A DNA stretch of 21,941 bases, from assembly GCA_023253415.1 (NCBI GenBank), contig JALRGK010000164.1:1-21941 (forward strand). Direction: 5' to 3'. The notes under the pieces are model-generated. The model saw only the letters and a list, made by a program, of their open reading frames with translations, ran no database searches and had not been told where the DNA came from. Every line of letters begins with the position of its first letter. Position 1 is the first letter of the stretch. Below are positions 1 through 7,590 of the stretch, one piece after another. The position numbers and the translations under genes are program-made. Source of the stretch: Rhodocyclaceae bacterium. GTDB taxonomy: Bacteria; Pseudomonadota; Gammaproteobacteria; Burkholderiales; Rhodocyclaceae.

Positions 1-64
1 GGCACCATTCTGTGAGAGATTGTTGACGTTATAACCCGCTGATCCAGAACGGGTTTTCGGTGCC
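1..64. repeat. Nested inverted repeats beside the tRNA remnant
   Basis: GGCACC at 1-6 is complementary to GGTGCC at 59-64, and inside this an AACCCG/CGGGTT pair encloses an 11-base loop. The structure sits exactly where the missing 5' half of the tRNA should be, so it probably belongs to the terminus of the inserted element. It may be a recombinase arm site or a terminator-like hairpin. Nothing else is visible in bases 1-70. Confidence 0.4.
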
Positions 65-70
65 TGTAAG

Positions 71-121
71 ACTTGGCTACGAACCAAGGGGTAGGGAGTT
101 CGAATCTCTCCGAGCGCGCCA
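71..121 (+). pseudogene. 3' half of tRNA-Arg(ACG), probable attachment-site remnant
   Basis: The segment has a perfect anticodon stem (CTTGG/CCAAG) around the loop CTACGAA, giving anticodon ACG. A variable region and a T arm (GGGAG-TTCGAAT-CTCTC, one G-T pair) follow, then the 3' acceptor strand CGAGCGC, discriminator G and an encoded CCA. The 5' acceptor strand and D arm that should precede it are absent; an unrelated inverted repeat lies there instead. Tyrosine recombinases commonly integrate into tRNA 3' ends and leave such a 3' half at the far end of the element. I infer this is the distal att site of an island lying to the left of the window. The fragment cannot fold into a full tRNA. 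Confidence 0.85.
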
Positions 122-127
122 GAATAC

Positions 128-158
128 AAGGCCTCCAGCGATGGGGGCCTTTTCTTTT
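128..158 (+). terminator. Rho-independent terminator of the tRNA-Arg unit
   Basis: A 9-bp stem (AAGGCCTCC pairing with GGGGGCCTT, one G-T pair) encloses the loop AGCGAT and is followed by TTTCTTTT. It lies 6 bases after the CCA end. An almost identical hairpin recurs at 2540-2568 after the second tRNA remnant. The rest of the stretch to 294 shows no gene. Confidence 0.8.
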
Positions 159-294
159 GTCTCATAGATTGCATTTCCCTTTCTCTTAGAGAAACCTCCG
201 TCGATTTCTCGGGCTATTAGAGGCAGTTTGTCTCATGCAAAAGTCATAAAAATATCTGGCATAGACGAAGCTGTCTAAGACTTATGAGCAAATA

Positions 295-1366
295 ATGACA
301 TTAGTCACACTTAATCAGGGACAATTGCACGGACTTGATCTTGGAACTGTAAGTGTATTTCATGCCGTGCCTTATGCTACGGCTATGCGTTTCCAGGCCC
401 CCGATTTCGCACCTCCGTGGGATGGTGTACTTGACGCAACACGCCCAGGCGCCATCTGTCCACAAGCTCCATCCCGAGTTGATTTCATTATGGGAGCTCC
501 GAAAGCCAAGCGGGAGATGTCAGAAGACTGCCAGCTTCTATCTGTCTTTACACCTGATTTGAAGGGGCGTCGGCCGGTCATGCTGTGGATTCATGGCGGT
601 GCCTTTATCACCGGTGGCGGACAGGAACAATGGAACAACGCTGCACGACTGGCCCAAGAGGGTGATGTCGTAACTGTCACGATCAATTATCGCCTTGGTG
701 CTTTTGGCTACTTATATGCCCCCGAACTTGGAACAGTTAACGCTGGCCTCCAGGATCAGCTTGCCGCACTGCGCTGGGTCCATGAACATATAGAGCATTT
801 TGGTGGGGATCCCGAGAACATCACGATATTCGGTCAATCAGCGGGTGGATACTCCGTGGCCTCGATTCTTGCCACAGCAGACCGGGCACCAGTGCGACGC
901 GCTATCATCCAAAGTGCACCGCTCTGTGAGGCTTACGATACGACGCGAGCAACAGATACTGCGCGAGAATTCATGGGTCTGTTAGGAAAGTCCCCGCTGA
1001 AAGCGAGTGTTGAGGAAATACTCAGGGCGCAAGGACAAGTTGCAAACGTTGCAATTCACTAGTGACGTTTTTTCTGAGCCTGCTCGAGCATACGCTGCCA
1101 GGCTGCGCAACAGTGATATTAGCGTGTCTCTTTATCAAAACGAGTGGCATCCCCAGGGTAGCCCTTACGGTACATGTCACTGCATTGAACTGCCCTTGTT
1201 GTTTGCCAGCTATCCCGTCTGGGAAGGTGCGCCGATGCTCGGTAAAGCCAATGAAGAAGAAATCGAACATGTAGGGCGACAGGCTCGGAACATATGGACA
1301 GAGTTTGCAAGATCGGGAAATCCACCGCAACCAACCGACTGGTTTAAGCGCCCTAAATTGCTGTAA
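295..1366 (+). pseudogene. Type-B carboxylesterase, broken by internal deletion and frameshift
   Basis: The first frame (295-1062) encodes the N-terminal half of a carboxylesterase/para-nitrobenzyl-esterase alpha/beta hydrolase. It has the oxyanion motif HGGAF (about residues 100-104) and the nucleophile elbow GQSAGG (Ser about 182), then stops at residue 255. The C-terminal part continues in another frame from about 1040 to 1366 (TSDVF.EPA.AYA, then GTCHCIELPLLF, which carries the catalytic His). Together they give about 355 residues against about 480-500 for the family. The segment that normally holds the catalytic acid is missing. A GTTGCAA repeat (1039-1045 and 1048-1054) sits at the junction and suggests a deletion between short repeats. 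The product is almost certainly inactive. No good ribosome binding site is seen before 295. Confidence 0.85.
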
Positions 1367-1488
1367 TCCCGAATAACTCTTGCAATAACAGCACCTAAAA
1401 GTGAATGATCTTTAATGCGAGTGCAATTTATTTGTAACTAGAGTAACAGCCTCCAGAACATCAAACCCAGTAAATCTGTTCAGCACTT

Positions 1489-2358
1489 TCAACTACTTTT
1501 TGGTTTTGGCGCATCCTGCACAACGGCGACCAACCAATCATTGAGCACGCTCGCAACATGAGCCCAATCGCGCTCTAGCATCAGAGCGTGACCCATATCT
1601 GGGAAGATAACGGGTTCAACACCATAGGTTTGAGCCGTCTCTCGAACTTGGTTGGCTGGAACCATGTGGTCCATCTCGGCACCAATGACCAGTTTCGGTG
1701 CTGGGTTCAATCGATTGGGTCTAATCAGGTTTAACAGCGTCATATCCAAGATAGCTCGTTGCGATTCGGTCTGCGAAAGTGCTGCATATCGCTCTAGATC
1801 AGATATGGCGACCGGCTGTGCCAGCAAAGCTTCTTTGAACCCATTGGCGTCTGCCGGAGCCCCCGTCATTAATTGAGCCAGGCTGCCCATCAAATCCGGT
1901 CGTGACCACGCCATCGAAATGGTGCTCGCCATCAAGCCACTTGGCGGCACGGAACACATGAGCACAGCTGCTGGAAAGGTCGATTGCTCTAAGCATTTCT
2001 GTACAACAAACCCCCCCATTGAGTGCCCAATGAGCACAGGCCGTTCACCAATTTCTTCAATAACCTGCATGACATCAGCGACGTAGTTATCAATACCCCA
2101 CTGTCCAAGCGATTCATGACCCTCGCTACCGCCATGCCCTCGCAGAGAAACAGCGTGGACAGGCCAACCTCTCTCAGAAAACCAGTCAAGGAAATGCTCT
2201 GACCAGATCCATGCCGCACTGAAGGCTCCGTGAACGAAAAGGAGTGGCGTACAACGTTTGCCCTTGCTTGGATAACGACTAACGACTTCCAGTGAAAGCG
2301 GGTCAGACAATTTAATTACCTCAAGTGAAATTCGGGATGGTGCGATCACATGGATCAT
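1489..2358 (-). CDS. Alpha/beta hydrolase
   Basis: A soluble alpha/beta-hydrolase-fold enzyme of about 289 residues that probably hydrolyses a small ester, thioester or lactone; the substrate cannot be told. The oxyanion strand LLFVHGAF is near residues 40-47. The nucleophile elbow is GHSMGG (Ser about 113), the acid is Asp about 230 (GAEMDHMVP) and the base His about 257 (DMGHALMLE), so the triad is intact. I chose the ATG at 2358. A GTG six codons upstream (2376) is possible, but neither has a clear Shine-Dalgarno. TATAAT on the minus strand (2385-2390) is a possible -10. The gene lies alone between two tRNA-remnant repeats, next to a broken esterase, so it may be cargo of a decayed insertion. 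Family assignment is firm, function is not. Confidence 0.85.
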   Translation of the reverse strand: MIHVIAPSRISLEVIKLSDPLSLEVVSRYPSKGKRCTPLLFVHGAFSAAWIWSEHFLDWFSERGWPVHAVSLRGHGGSEGHESLGQWGIDNYVADVMQVIEEIGERPVLIGHSMGGFVVQKCLEQSTFPAAVLMCSVPPSGLMASTISMAWSRPDLMGSLAQLMTGAPADANGFKEALLAQPVAISDLERYAALSQTESQRAILDMTLLNLIRPNRLNPAPKLVIGAEMDHMVPANQVRETAQTYGVEPVIFPDMGHALMLERDWAHVASVLNDWLVAVVQDAPKPKSS

Positions 2359-2484
2359 GCTTCGGTGTAGGAGCACGTCAGACCATTATAGTGCTCGATA
2401 AACGTTCAGGGGGTTAGAGTAAGCCTGCTCGGCTCAACAACTGATCTGCTTGCTATCTCATCTTGGTGCACCATGAATTGACCG

Positions 2485-2533
2485 CCTTGGCCACGAACCA
2501 AGGCGCGAGAGTTCGTTTCCTTTCAGCGCACCT
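2485..2533 (+). pseudogene. Second, decayed tRNA-Arg(ACG) 3' half
   Basis: CTTGGCCACGAACCAAG reproduces the anticodon stem-loop of the remnant at 71-121 with one loop change. GAGAGTTCG keeps part of the T arm, and AGCGCACC corresponds to the acceptor end. Mutations and short gaps destroy the T stem and CCA end, and no D arm or 5' acceptor strand precedes it. With the following terminator, it forms an imperfect direct repeat of about 90 bp with 74-165. I read it as an older attachment-site scar. Confidence 0.75.
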
Positions 2534-2539
2534 GAATTG

Positions 2540-2568
2540 AAGGCCTCCAGCGATGGAGGCTTTTCTTT
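2540..2568 (+). terminator. Duplicate of the tRNA-Arg terminator
   Basis: AAGGCCTCC, loop AGCGAT, GGAGGCTTTT, then CTTTT. The core stem GCCTCC/GGAGGC is perfect. The 5' arm and loop are identical to those at 128-142, and the downstream TTTTCTTTTGTCTC is shared. Its better conservation than the tRNA part suggests it may still terminate transcription. Confidence 0.7.
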
Positions 2569-2628
2569 TGTCTCTCAGTCGACATCGGGTTTTAATATTT
2601 GGCACGTAATTTGCTGCATCTTTGATCA

Positions 2629-2646
2629 ATTAGGGATTGTCCTAAT
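2629..2646. promoter_or_regulatory. Inverted repeat upstream of the ParA-like gene
   Basis: ATTAGG (2629-2634) and CCTAAT (2641-2646) form a perfect inverted repeat with a 6-base spacer. It lies just upstream of a TATAAA-like element at 2649-2654 and 24 bases before the ParA-like start. TTGATCAA (2622-2629) abuts it. The position suits an autoregulatory operator, but this is inferred from symmetry alone. Confidence 0.35.
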
Positions 2647-2669
2647 GTTATAAAAGGGTGTGATAGCAA

Positions 2670-3374
2670 ATGAAGTCTCTTAATTTTGTTGGTGGTGAAA
2701 AAGGTGGTGTTGGTAAGTCGGTAGTCTCGCGGGCACTAGCACAGTACTATATCGATCATCAAAAACCATTTACCGGCTTTGATACAGATCGATCCCATGC
2801 GTCATTCCGCCGTTTCTACGCGGATTACGCGTCACGAGTGATCGTTGATGCCTACGAAGGGCTTGATCTGATTGTCAGCGACTTTGAAGAGGCGACAGAT
2901 AGAGCCGCCGGCAAGAATGTGATCGTGGATCTGGCAGCACAGACCGCACAACCAATCGCGCGTTGGATCAAAGATTCCGATCTGTTGACGCTACTTGACG
3001 AGATGAACGTTAAAGTCAATTTCTGGCACGTGGCAGATGGTGGCAAGGACTCGGCTGATTTACTGGGGCGTCTGATGGATACTTATGGCGATAGCACCCA
3101 ATACATCGTTGTACGTAATCTGGGCAGAGGTGGCGACTTTTCACTATTGGACCACTCGTCAGAATTAAAGCGGGCGATCGATCTGGGAGCGCAAGTAATC
3201 ACAATACCCGAGTTGCACGAAACCAGCATGCGTAAGATCGATGCGCAAAATGCTAGCTTTTGGGCAGCGATCAATAATCGTCAGGGTGCAGATGCGTTGG
3301 GGTTGCTTGAGCGCCAGCGAGTGAAGTCATGGCTCAAAAATATCTACACTGCTTTTGACTGCGCAGGTTTGTAA
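2670..3374 (+). CDS. Standalone ParA/MobD-like ATPase
   Basis: A 234-residue P-loop ATPase of the ParA/MinD superfamily. The deviant Walker A is GGEKGGVGKS (residues 8-17, signature Lys11 and Lys16). FDTD near 37-40 and VIVDLAAQT near 84-92 match the switch and Walker B regions. It has no N-terminal DNA-binding domain and no ParB-like partner beside it. From memory of the family, this short form resembles proteins annotated as mobilization protein MobD or as nucleotide-binding proteins on plasmids and integrated elements. Here it stands alone, 100 bp after a decayed tRNA attachment scar, so I infer it is a leftover of a mobile element. Its present role is unknown. AGGG upstream is a weak, distant ribosome binding site. 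Confidence 0.8.
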   Translation: MKSLNFVGGEKGGVGKSVVSRALAQYYIDHQKPFTGFDTDRSHASFRRFYADYASRVIVDAYEGLDLIVSDFEEATDRAAGKNVIVDLAAQTAQPIARWIKDSDLLTLLDEMNVKVNFWHVADGGKDSADLLGRLMDTYGDSTQYIVVRNLGRGGDFSLLDHSSELKRAIDLGAQVITIPELHETSMRKIDAQNASFWAAINNRQGADALGLLERQRVKSWLKNIYTAFDCAGL

Positions 3375-3383
3375 TGGCAGGGC

Positions 3384-3415
3384 AGACTCAGCGTGACTGA
3401 TGTTGCGTTGAGTCT
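3384..3415. other. Intergenic hairpin after the ParA-like gene
   Basis: AGACTCAGCG and CGTTGAGTCT form a 10-bp stem with one G-T pair and a 12-base loop. It lies 10 bases after the ParA-like stop codon and about 70 bases past the end of the convergent transporter gene. It lacks a clean U-tract on either strand, so it is at best a weak bidirectional terminator or an RNA-stabilising hairpin. Confidence 0.45.
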
Positions 3416-3482
3416 TGGCCATTAATGGGTGCGAAGAGGTGGGGCACGAATACCAACGCAATTTCAAGGCGCATATTGAACG

Positions 3483-4400
3483 TTAACCCAGTACCGTATC
3501 AAGTGTCATCATGAGTGCAAAACCAAAGACAAGACCGATAGTTGCAACGCGCTGATTGCCGTTGCGATGGGTTTCGGGAATGACTTCATTCGACACCACA
3601 AAGATCATCGCGCCTGCGGCCAAGCCTAGACCAATCGGGTAAGCGATTGCCAGGCCACTGGAGAGGGTGAGTCCGATGATAGAACCAAGGGGCTCAAGTA
3701 AGCCGGTGATAGAGGCAATACTGATGGATTTGATCGTGCTGTAGCCCACACTTCGTAGCGCCATCGCCACCGCTAGCCCTTCCGGAATGTCTTGCATCGC
3801 AATGGCCGAAGTCAGTGGAATGCCGACTTGCAGATCCCCCTGGGCAAAGCTGACCCCGATAGCCATCCCTTCAGGTAGGTTGTGCAGCGCTATTGCGAGC
3901 ACAAAGAGCCAGATCCGGTTGAGGCGACGGACTTCTGGGCCAAAGGTGCCGGTATGGGTGTGCTCATGCGGCGTAAATTCATCCATGCCCAGCATGAGCA
4001 TAACGCCCAGTGCCATGCCAATCACGACTGTAACAGCGCCAAGCAGTGTGCTTCCAGTGATCACATCGCCGGCTTTGAGTCCTGGCAGGATGAGAGAGAA
4101 AGAACTAGCCGCGAGCATCATGCCGGCTGCGAGACCCAGAAGGCCGTCTTCAATTTTTCTGGGCAGTCTTTTGAGAAAAAATCCTGGTATAGCGCCCGCA
4201 GTTGTCATGGCAAACCCTGCGAAACCTCCCCAGAGCGCATAACGCATGGTCTCGCTATGGAGCCCCGTCAGAACATCGTAGAGACCCACTGCAAACAACC
4301 CCAGTATCGCAAAGCACGAAATAGCCAGCCCGACCGTGGCGTAGGGATGCTGAGCCATATGCTGACGTAACGACTGGGGAAAAAACAGGGGCAAATTCAT
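3483..4400 (-). CDS. ZIP-family metal transporter (GufA-like)
   Basis: An inner-membrane divalent-metal importer of the ZIP family, 305 residues with about eight hydrophobic segments. The two signature metal-site helices are present: HNLPEG (about 173-178) and QDIPEG (about 203-208), the latter with Gln instead of the first His, as in GufA-type members. A His-rich cytoplasmic loop, PHEHTHTG (about 144-151), fits metal sensing or delivery. Zinc is the usual substrate, but iron or manganese cannot be excluded. The gene is divergent from the chalcone-isomerase-like gene and is not co-transcribed with the lipid operon. No strong Shine-Dalgarno is seen before the ATG at 4400. I could not recognise a Zur box in 4401-4496. 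Confidence 0.9.
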   Translation of the reverse strand: MNLPLFFPQSLRQHMAQHPYATVGLAISCFAILGLFAVGLYDVLTGLHSETMRYALWGGFAGFAMTTAGAIPGFFLKRLPRKIEDGLLGLAAGMMLAASSFSLILPGLKAGDVITGSTLLGAVTVVIGMALGVMLMLGMDEFTPHEHTHTGTFGPEVRRLNRIWLFVLAIALHNLPEGMAIGVSFAQGDLQVGIPLTSAIAMQDIPEGLAVAMALRSVGYSTIKSISIASITGLLEPLGSIIGLTLSSGLAIAYPIGLGLAAGAMIFVVSNEVIPETHRNGNQRVATIGLVFGFALMMTLDTVLG

Positions 4401-4496
4401 TTAATGATGTCGGGCTACGGTTGATAGTTGGATGATAGAGTAATCTCACCTAGTATCTGCAATTAACATCATCAAAAATTCACGGAGGCAACGTGG

Positions 4497-5033
4497 ATGC
4501 GTGAAAAAACTAAATCTAGCCGCAATTTTTTACTGGCATGCTTCATTGGGCTGCTTGTGGTTTTCTCGGATGGAGGTTTTGCGGAATCTCGAGTTTTTGG
4601 GGGCAATCTCAATCTTCAGAAATATGGTAGCGGTGAGTTAAGACGTTTTGGTTTCTTGGTGTATGAAGCCCAGCTCTGGGCGGGTACAAATCCGACCAAA
4701 CCGCCTATTGCCCTGCAATTGACCTACAAGCGGGATATTGCCGGTGTCAAAATTGTAAATGCTAGCGTCGATCACATGCGGGACCTCGGGGCCAGCGAAC
4801 AGCAACTGGCGCTCTGGGAGCCAGCCATGGCCAGAATATTTCCCGATGTCAAACCAGGTGATCAGATTGTTGGTATTTACATGCCGGGGGCAGCCAAATT
4901 TTTATATAACAACCGAGAAGTGGGTCAGATCAATGATGCTGAGTTTGCGCGCTTCTTCTTTGGAATCTGGCTCGATCCCAGAACGACAGAACCCAGGTTG
5001 CGCCTTCGGCTCCTTCAGTCAGAGGCCAGCTAG
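4497..5033 (+). CDS. Chalcone-isomerase-like exported protein
   Basis: A 178-residue protein with a basic N-terminus and hydrophobic core (about 10-28) ending in an AES-like cleavage region, so probably periplasmic. The mature part (VFGG.L.LQKYGSGELRRFGF then LVYEAQLW) matches bacterial chalcone-isomerase-like proteins. In bacteria these are not flavonoid enzymes; fatty-acid binding is the most often suggested role. The start ATG has a good GGAGG 8 bases upstream. The stop codon overlaps the GTG of the next gene (TAGTG), so the two are co-translated. From memory, such proteins recur beside Cfa/amine-oxidase/DUF1365/DUF3833 clusters, as here. That suggests handling of a modified fatty acid in the envelope. 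Exact function unknown. Confidence 0.8.
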   Translation: MREKTKSSRNFLLACFIGLLVVFSDGGFAESRVFGGNLNLQKYGSGELRRFGFLVYEAQLWAGTNPTKPPIALQLTYKRDIAGVKIVNASVDHMRDLGASEQQLALWEPAMARIFPDVKPGDQIVGIYMPGAAKFLYNNREVGQINDAEFARFFFGIWLDPRTTEPRLRLRLLQSEAS

Positions 5034-6277
5034 TGGAACGCCGTGAGGTTCTGACATACGGCATTTTGGGCCTACCGCTGGCATTTGGTGCGCTGCCTAT
5101 TTATCTTTTCGTTCCGGATCTTTATGCACGAAGTGGTTTACTCGGATTGTCGGCTATCGGTTTTGTACTTCTGTTGACGCGGCTGATCGATGGGATTGCT
5201 GACCCATGTTTTGGTTGGCTTATTGACCGGTACCCTAGAAAGCCGGTTCTCCTTGGTGCACTCATACCCTTCGGTGTTGGCTTTGTCGCTCTCTTTACGC
5301 CGGGCGCCATACCGGTGGACCCAATTGTCGCGCTGTTTGTGACCCTGGCGCTCTGCACTCTCGGGTTTTCCGGTGCAATGATTGCTTATCAGGCTTGGGG
5401 TAGTGATCTGGGGCAGGATACGGTTAGCCGGTTGCGTCTTACTGCAGCAAGAGAGGCCTTTATATTGGCTGGTGTGGTGATTGCTGCGGTGATTCCTACC
5501 TTGATATCGGATGATCCATTAATCGGGATGCAGCAACTGCCCTGGTTCATGCTGGCTTTCCTGTTCCTGGCTGTCATCATGCTGTGCCGCGTACCGTCCG
5601 GTATGCCACATATCGCGACGGGCGCTTTGCTCGATAGGCTCCGATTGACTTTGTCTGATCGACGCTATCGTCGCTTGCTGCTGGTCTTTTTTGCGAACGG
5701 GATTGCATCGGCATTCCCAGCCACCTTATTTGTCTTTTATGTCACCGATGTACTTCAGGCACCCTCGTATACCGGATTGTTGTTGGCGGTATATTTTCTT
5801 TCTGCGGCATTGGCGATGCCGTTCTGGGTTCACATAGTGCAGCGGCTCGGACGTCCACGAACATGGATTCTGGCCATGCTGCTCGCTATGGCCGCATTTT
5901 CATCGGCGGCAGCACTTGGGGAGGGGGACTGGCCACTATTTCTGGTCATTTGTGTCATTTCAGGTATCGCTGTCGGTACCGATCTCACCATACCTGCATC
6001 GATTGTCGCGGATCTCGGCGAGAGCAACGGATCTGCTGGTACCTACTTCGGGGTGTGGAATCTCGTCGCTAAAGTGAATCTGGCCCTTGCAGCCGGTATT
6101 GCATTGCCACTCTTGAGCTACCTTGGTTACACACCCGGCAGCACTGATCATACGGCGGTGCTGATCGGTACTTATGTTCTGTTACCGTTGGGGCTCAAGG
6201 CGATTGCCATCGTTTTGCTCTACTGCTGGCGAGAGGACCTATCCATCAACGTTGGGCATATCGCTAGGCGCGTATGA
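5033..6277 (+). CDS. GPH-family (MelB-like) MFS transporter
   Basis: A 414-residue polytopic inner-membrane protein with about 12 hydrophobic segments. The segment RLIDGIADPCFGWLIDR (about 50-66) is the Asp-containing helix-2/loop signature of glycoside-pentoside-hexuronide:cation symporters. It starts with GTG inside the stop codon of the preceding gene, so expression is coupled. The last 14 bp overlap the convergent NTF2-like gene. GPH transporters with this neighbourhood (Cfa-like, FAD amine oxidase, SDR) also occur, as I recall, in the singlet-oxygen-responsive cluster of Rhodobacter. There the substrate is unknown, and a sugar is unlikely to be the true cargo. Lipid or lipid-precursor transport is a guess from context. 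Confidence 0.85.
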   Translation: MERREVLTYGILGLPLAFGALPIYLFVPDLYARSGLLGLSAIGFVLLLTRLIDGIADPCFGWLIDRYPRKPVLLGALIPFGVGFVALFTPGAIPVDPIVALFVTLALCTLGFSGAMIAYQAWGSDLGQDTVSRLRLTAAREAFILAGVVIAAVIPTLISDDPLIGMQQLPWFMLAFLFLAVIMLCRVPSGMPHIATGALLDRLRLTLSDRRYRRLLLVFFANGIASAFPATLFVFYVTDVLQAPSYTGLLLAVYFLSAALAMPFWVHIVQRLGRPRTWILAMLLAMAAFSSAAALGEGDWPLFLVICVISGIAVGTDLTIPASIVADLGESNGSAGTYFGVWNLVAKVNLALAAGIALPLLSYLGYTPGSTDHTAVLIGTYVLLPLGLKAIAIVLLYCWREDLSINVGHIARRV

Positions 6278-6719
6278 TTCGCTGCAAACCTCTCATGATC
6301 GGACCAATGACCGGTAGCCGAGCATAGAGCTCTTCCGCGGCATCCCAATAGTCGCGATGCAGGGTGACCTGACCGGCGTCATCAAATTCGAGATGACTGA
6401 CCCCTTCGAGTGACTGGACTGTTTTGCAGCCCATGGTTTTAAATCTGAAATGGAAGGTCCAGAAAAGAATTGCGTCACCTTCCCCAATGATCACCTTCTT
6501 GATACGAAATACCGGATCATGCACTTGGGTGAACATGTGCTTGAAGATGCGTTTGATCCCATCAATACTGTTGACATGATTGAACGGATCCCGAAAGCAG
6601 GCATCGTGACGGTAGTAAAGATCAAAACGTTCAACGTCATCGGGGCGCAGTTGTTCGTAAAAGGGGACTAGCGCATCAACCGCCGCGCGCGTCTTTTCAG
6701 TGCTCAGGCGTGTCATCAT
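6264..6719 (-). CDS. NTF2-like (SnoaL-type) protein
   Basis: A 151-residue single-domain protein of the nuclear-transport-factor-2 / SnoaL fold. The pattern fits: an N-terminal helical segment, then FDLYYRHDACFRDPFN (about 32-47), a central strand pair and the HRDYWDAAEELYARLP ending seen in many members of these lipid-cluster NTF2 proteins. NTF2 proteins are small cone-shaped enzymes or binding proteins; the substrate is unknown. It is the last gene of the eight-gene minus-strand operon. Its ATG overlaps the stop of the upstream SDR gene, and its 3' end overlaps the convergent transporter gene by 14 bp. No terminator lies between the two converging units. Confidence 0.8.
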   Translation of the reverse strand: MMTRLSTEKTRAAVDALVPFYEQLRPDDVERFDLYYRHDACFRDPFNHVNSIDGIKRIFKHMFTQVHDPVFRIKKVIIGEGDAILFWTFHFRFKTMGCKTVQSLEGVSHLEFDDAGQVTLHRDYWDAAEELYARLPVIGPIMRGLQRIIRA

Positions 6720-7582
6720 GCCTCCTTGTCAGATGTCGGCGTTTTTGTAAATGTTTCGAGACGTAGCGGTGGTACGAGTCGTTTCGTCAGACGCAGGTAC
6801 CATCCGATTGGTAACAATTGAAGAAGTTTCATGAAAAAAGTAAACCGTTTCGGGAAGTGAATCTCAAATTTCCCAGTAGCAAATCCTTGAATTATTGCTG
6901 ATGCCGCTTTATCAGGGGCCATCAATGCGGGCATCGCAAAGCTATTTTGGGCGGTAAGCCGGGTACGAACAAAGCCGGGATTAATAATCCAAGTGTTCAG
7001 TCCCATGCCGTTGAGATCAACCCAGAGGGATTCAGCAAAGCTATTAAGTCCTGCCTTGCCCGGTCCATAGGTTAGGGCACGCGGTAGTCCCCGGTAACCG
7101 GCCACACTGGCAACAAATGCAAAGCCACGGGGTCGATGTTCCGGATTCTTTTGAAGAAGTAGGGGGAGGATACTTGCAGTTGCGGCGATAGGGGCAATCA
7201 GATTAACGTCCAGCGCCTCCTTGGCGGTCATCGCTGACAATGAATCGATACGGGTTGCGGTATAAGTGCCGGCATTAAAAATGACCAGATCAATGCTACC
7301 CCACTGTTCCAAAACCTGATCCACTGCAGCAGTGAGGTCACCTTGGTTGCATACGTCGAAAGGCAGGGCCAGAATCTTGCGGTCTGCATGATGCTGTCTA
7401 CAACGATTGGCAATCGCGTCCAGGGTGTCTTGACTACGTGCGGTCAACACAAGGTTTGCACCGAGATTTGCCAATTGATTAGCAAGTTCGGCACCAATCC
7501 CTGTTGAAGCACCGATGATCCAGACACGAAGCCCTTTCCATTCAGCTTGACGGAGGGGTTGGTTGAGGTGCTGGAACAGCAT
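6716..7582 (-). CDS. Short-chain dehydrogenase/reductase
   Basis: A 288-residue classical SDR oxidoreductase. The NAD(P)-binding GASTGIG is at about 24-30, NAG at 103-105, the catalytic Ser at about 159 (VASVAGY) and YGPGK at 172-176, so the active site is complete. The C-terminal stretch (about 238-265: FPKRFTFFMKLLQLLPIGWY) is hydrophobic and could anchor it to the membrane, fitting a lipid substrate. It follows the DUF3833 lipoprotein gene by 8 bp and overlaps the NTF2 gene by 4 bp. SDRs of this type accompany Cfa-like methyltransferases and FAD amine oxidases in several bacteria. The reaction (probably keto/alcohol interconversion on a lipid intermediate) is inferred. Confidence 0.88.
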   Translation of the reverse strand: MLFQHLNQPLRQAEWKGLRVWIIGASTGIGAELANQLANLGANLVLTARSQDTLDAIANRCRQHHADRKILALPFDVCNQGDLTAAVDQVLEQWGSIDLVIFNAGTYTATRIDSLSAMTAKEALDVNLIAPIAATASILPLLLQKNPEHRPRGFAFVASVAGYRGLPRALTYGPGKAGLNSFAESLWVDLNGMGLNTWIINPGFVRTRLTAQNSFAMPALMAPDKAASAIIQGFATGKFEIHFPKRFTFFMKLLQLLPIGWYLRLTKRLVPPLRLETFTKTPTSDKEA

Positions 7583-7590
7583 ACATCACC

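Noticed and set aside
71..121. Possible functional tRNA-Arg gene
   Set aside because: Only the anticodon arm, T arm and 3' acceptor strand are present; the D arm and 5' acceptor strand are missing, so it is a remnant.
2637..2646. TTGTCC half-site upstream of the ParA-like gene
   Set aside because: There is no second arm, and it is part of a different inverted repeat (ATTAGG/CCTAAT); probably chance.
3787..4370. Long open frames on the plus strand opposite the ZIP transporter
   Set aside because: They have no family resemblance, are rich in Pro/Ser/Arg as expected of shadow frames, and lie opposite a well-supported gene.
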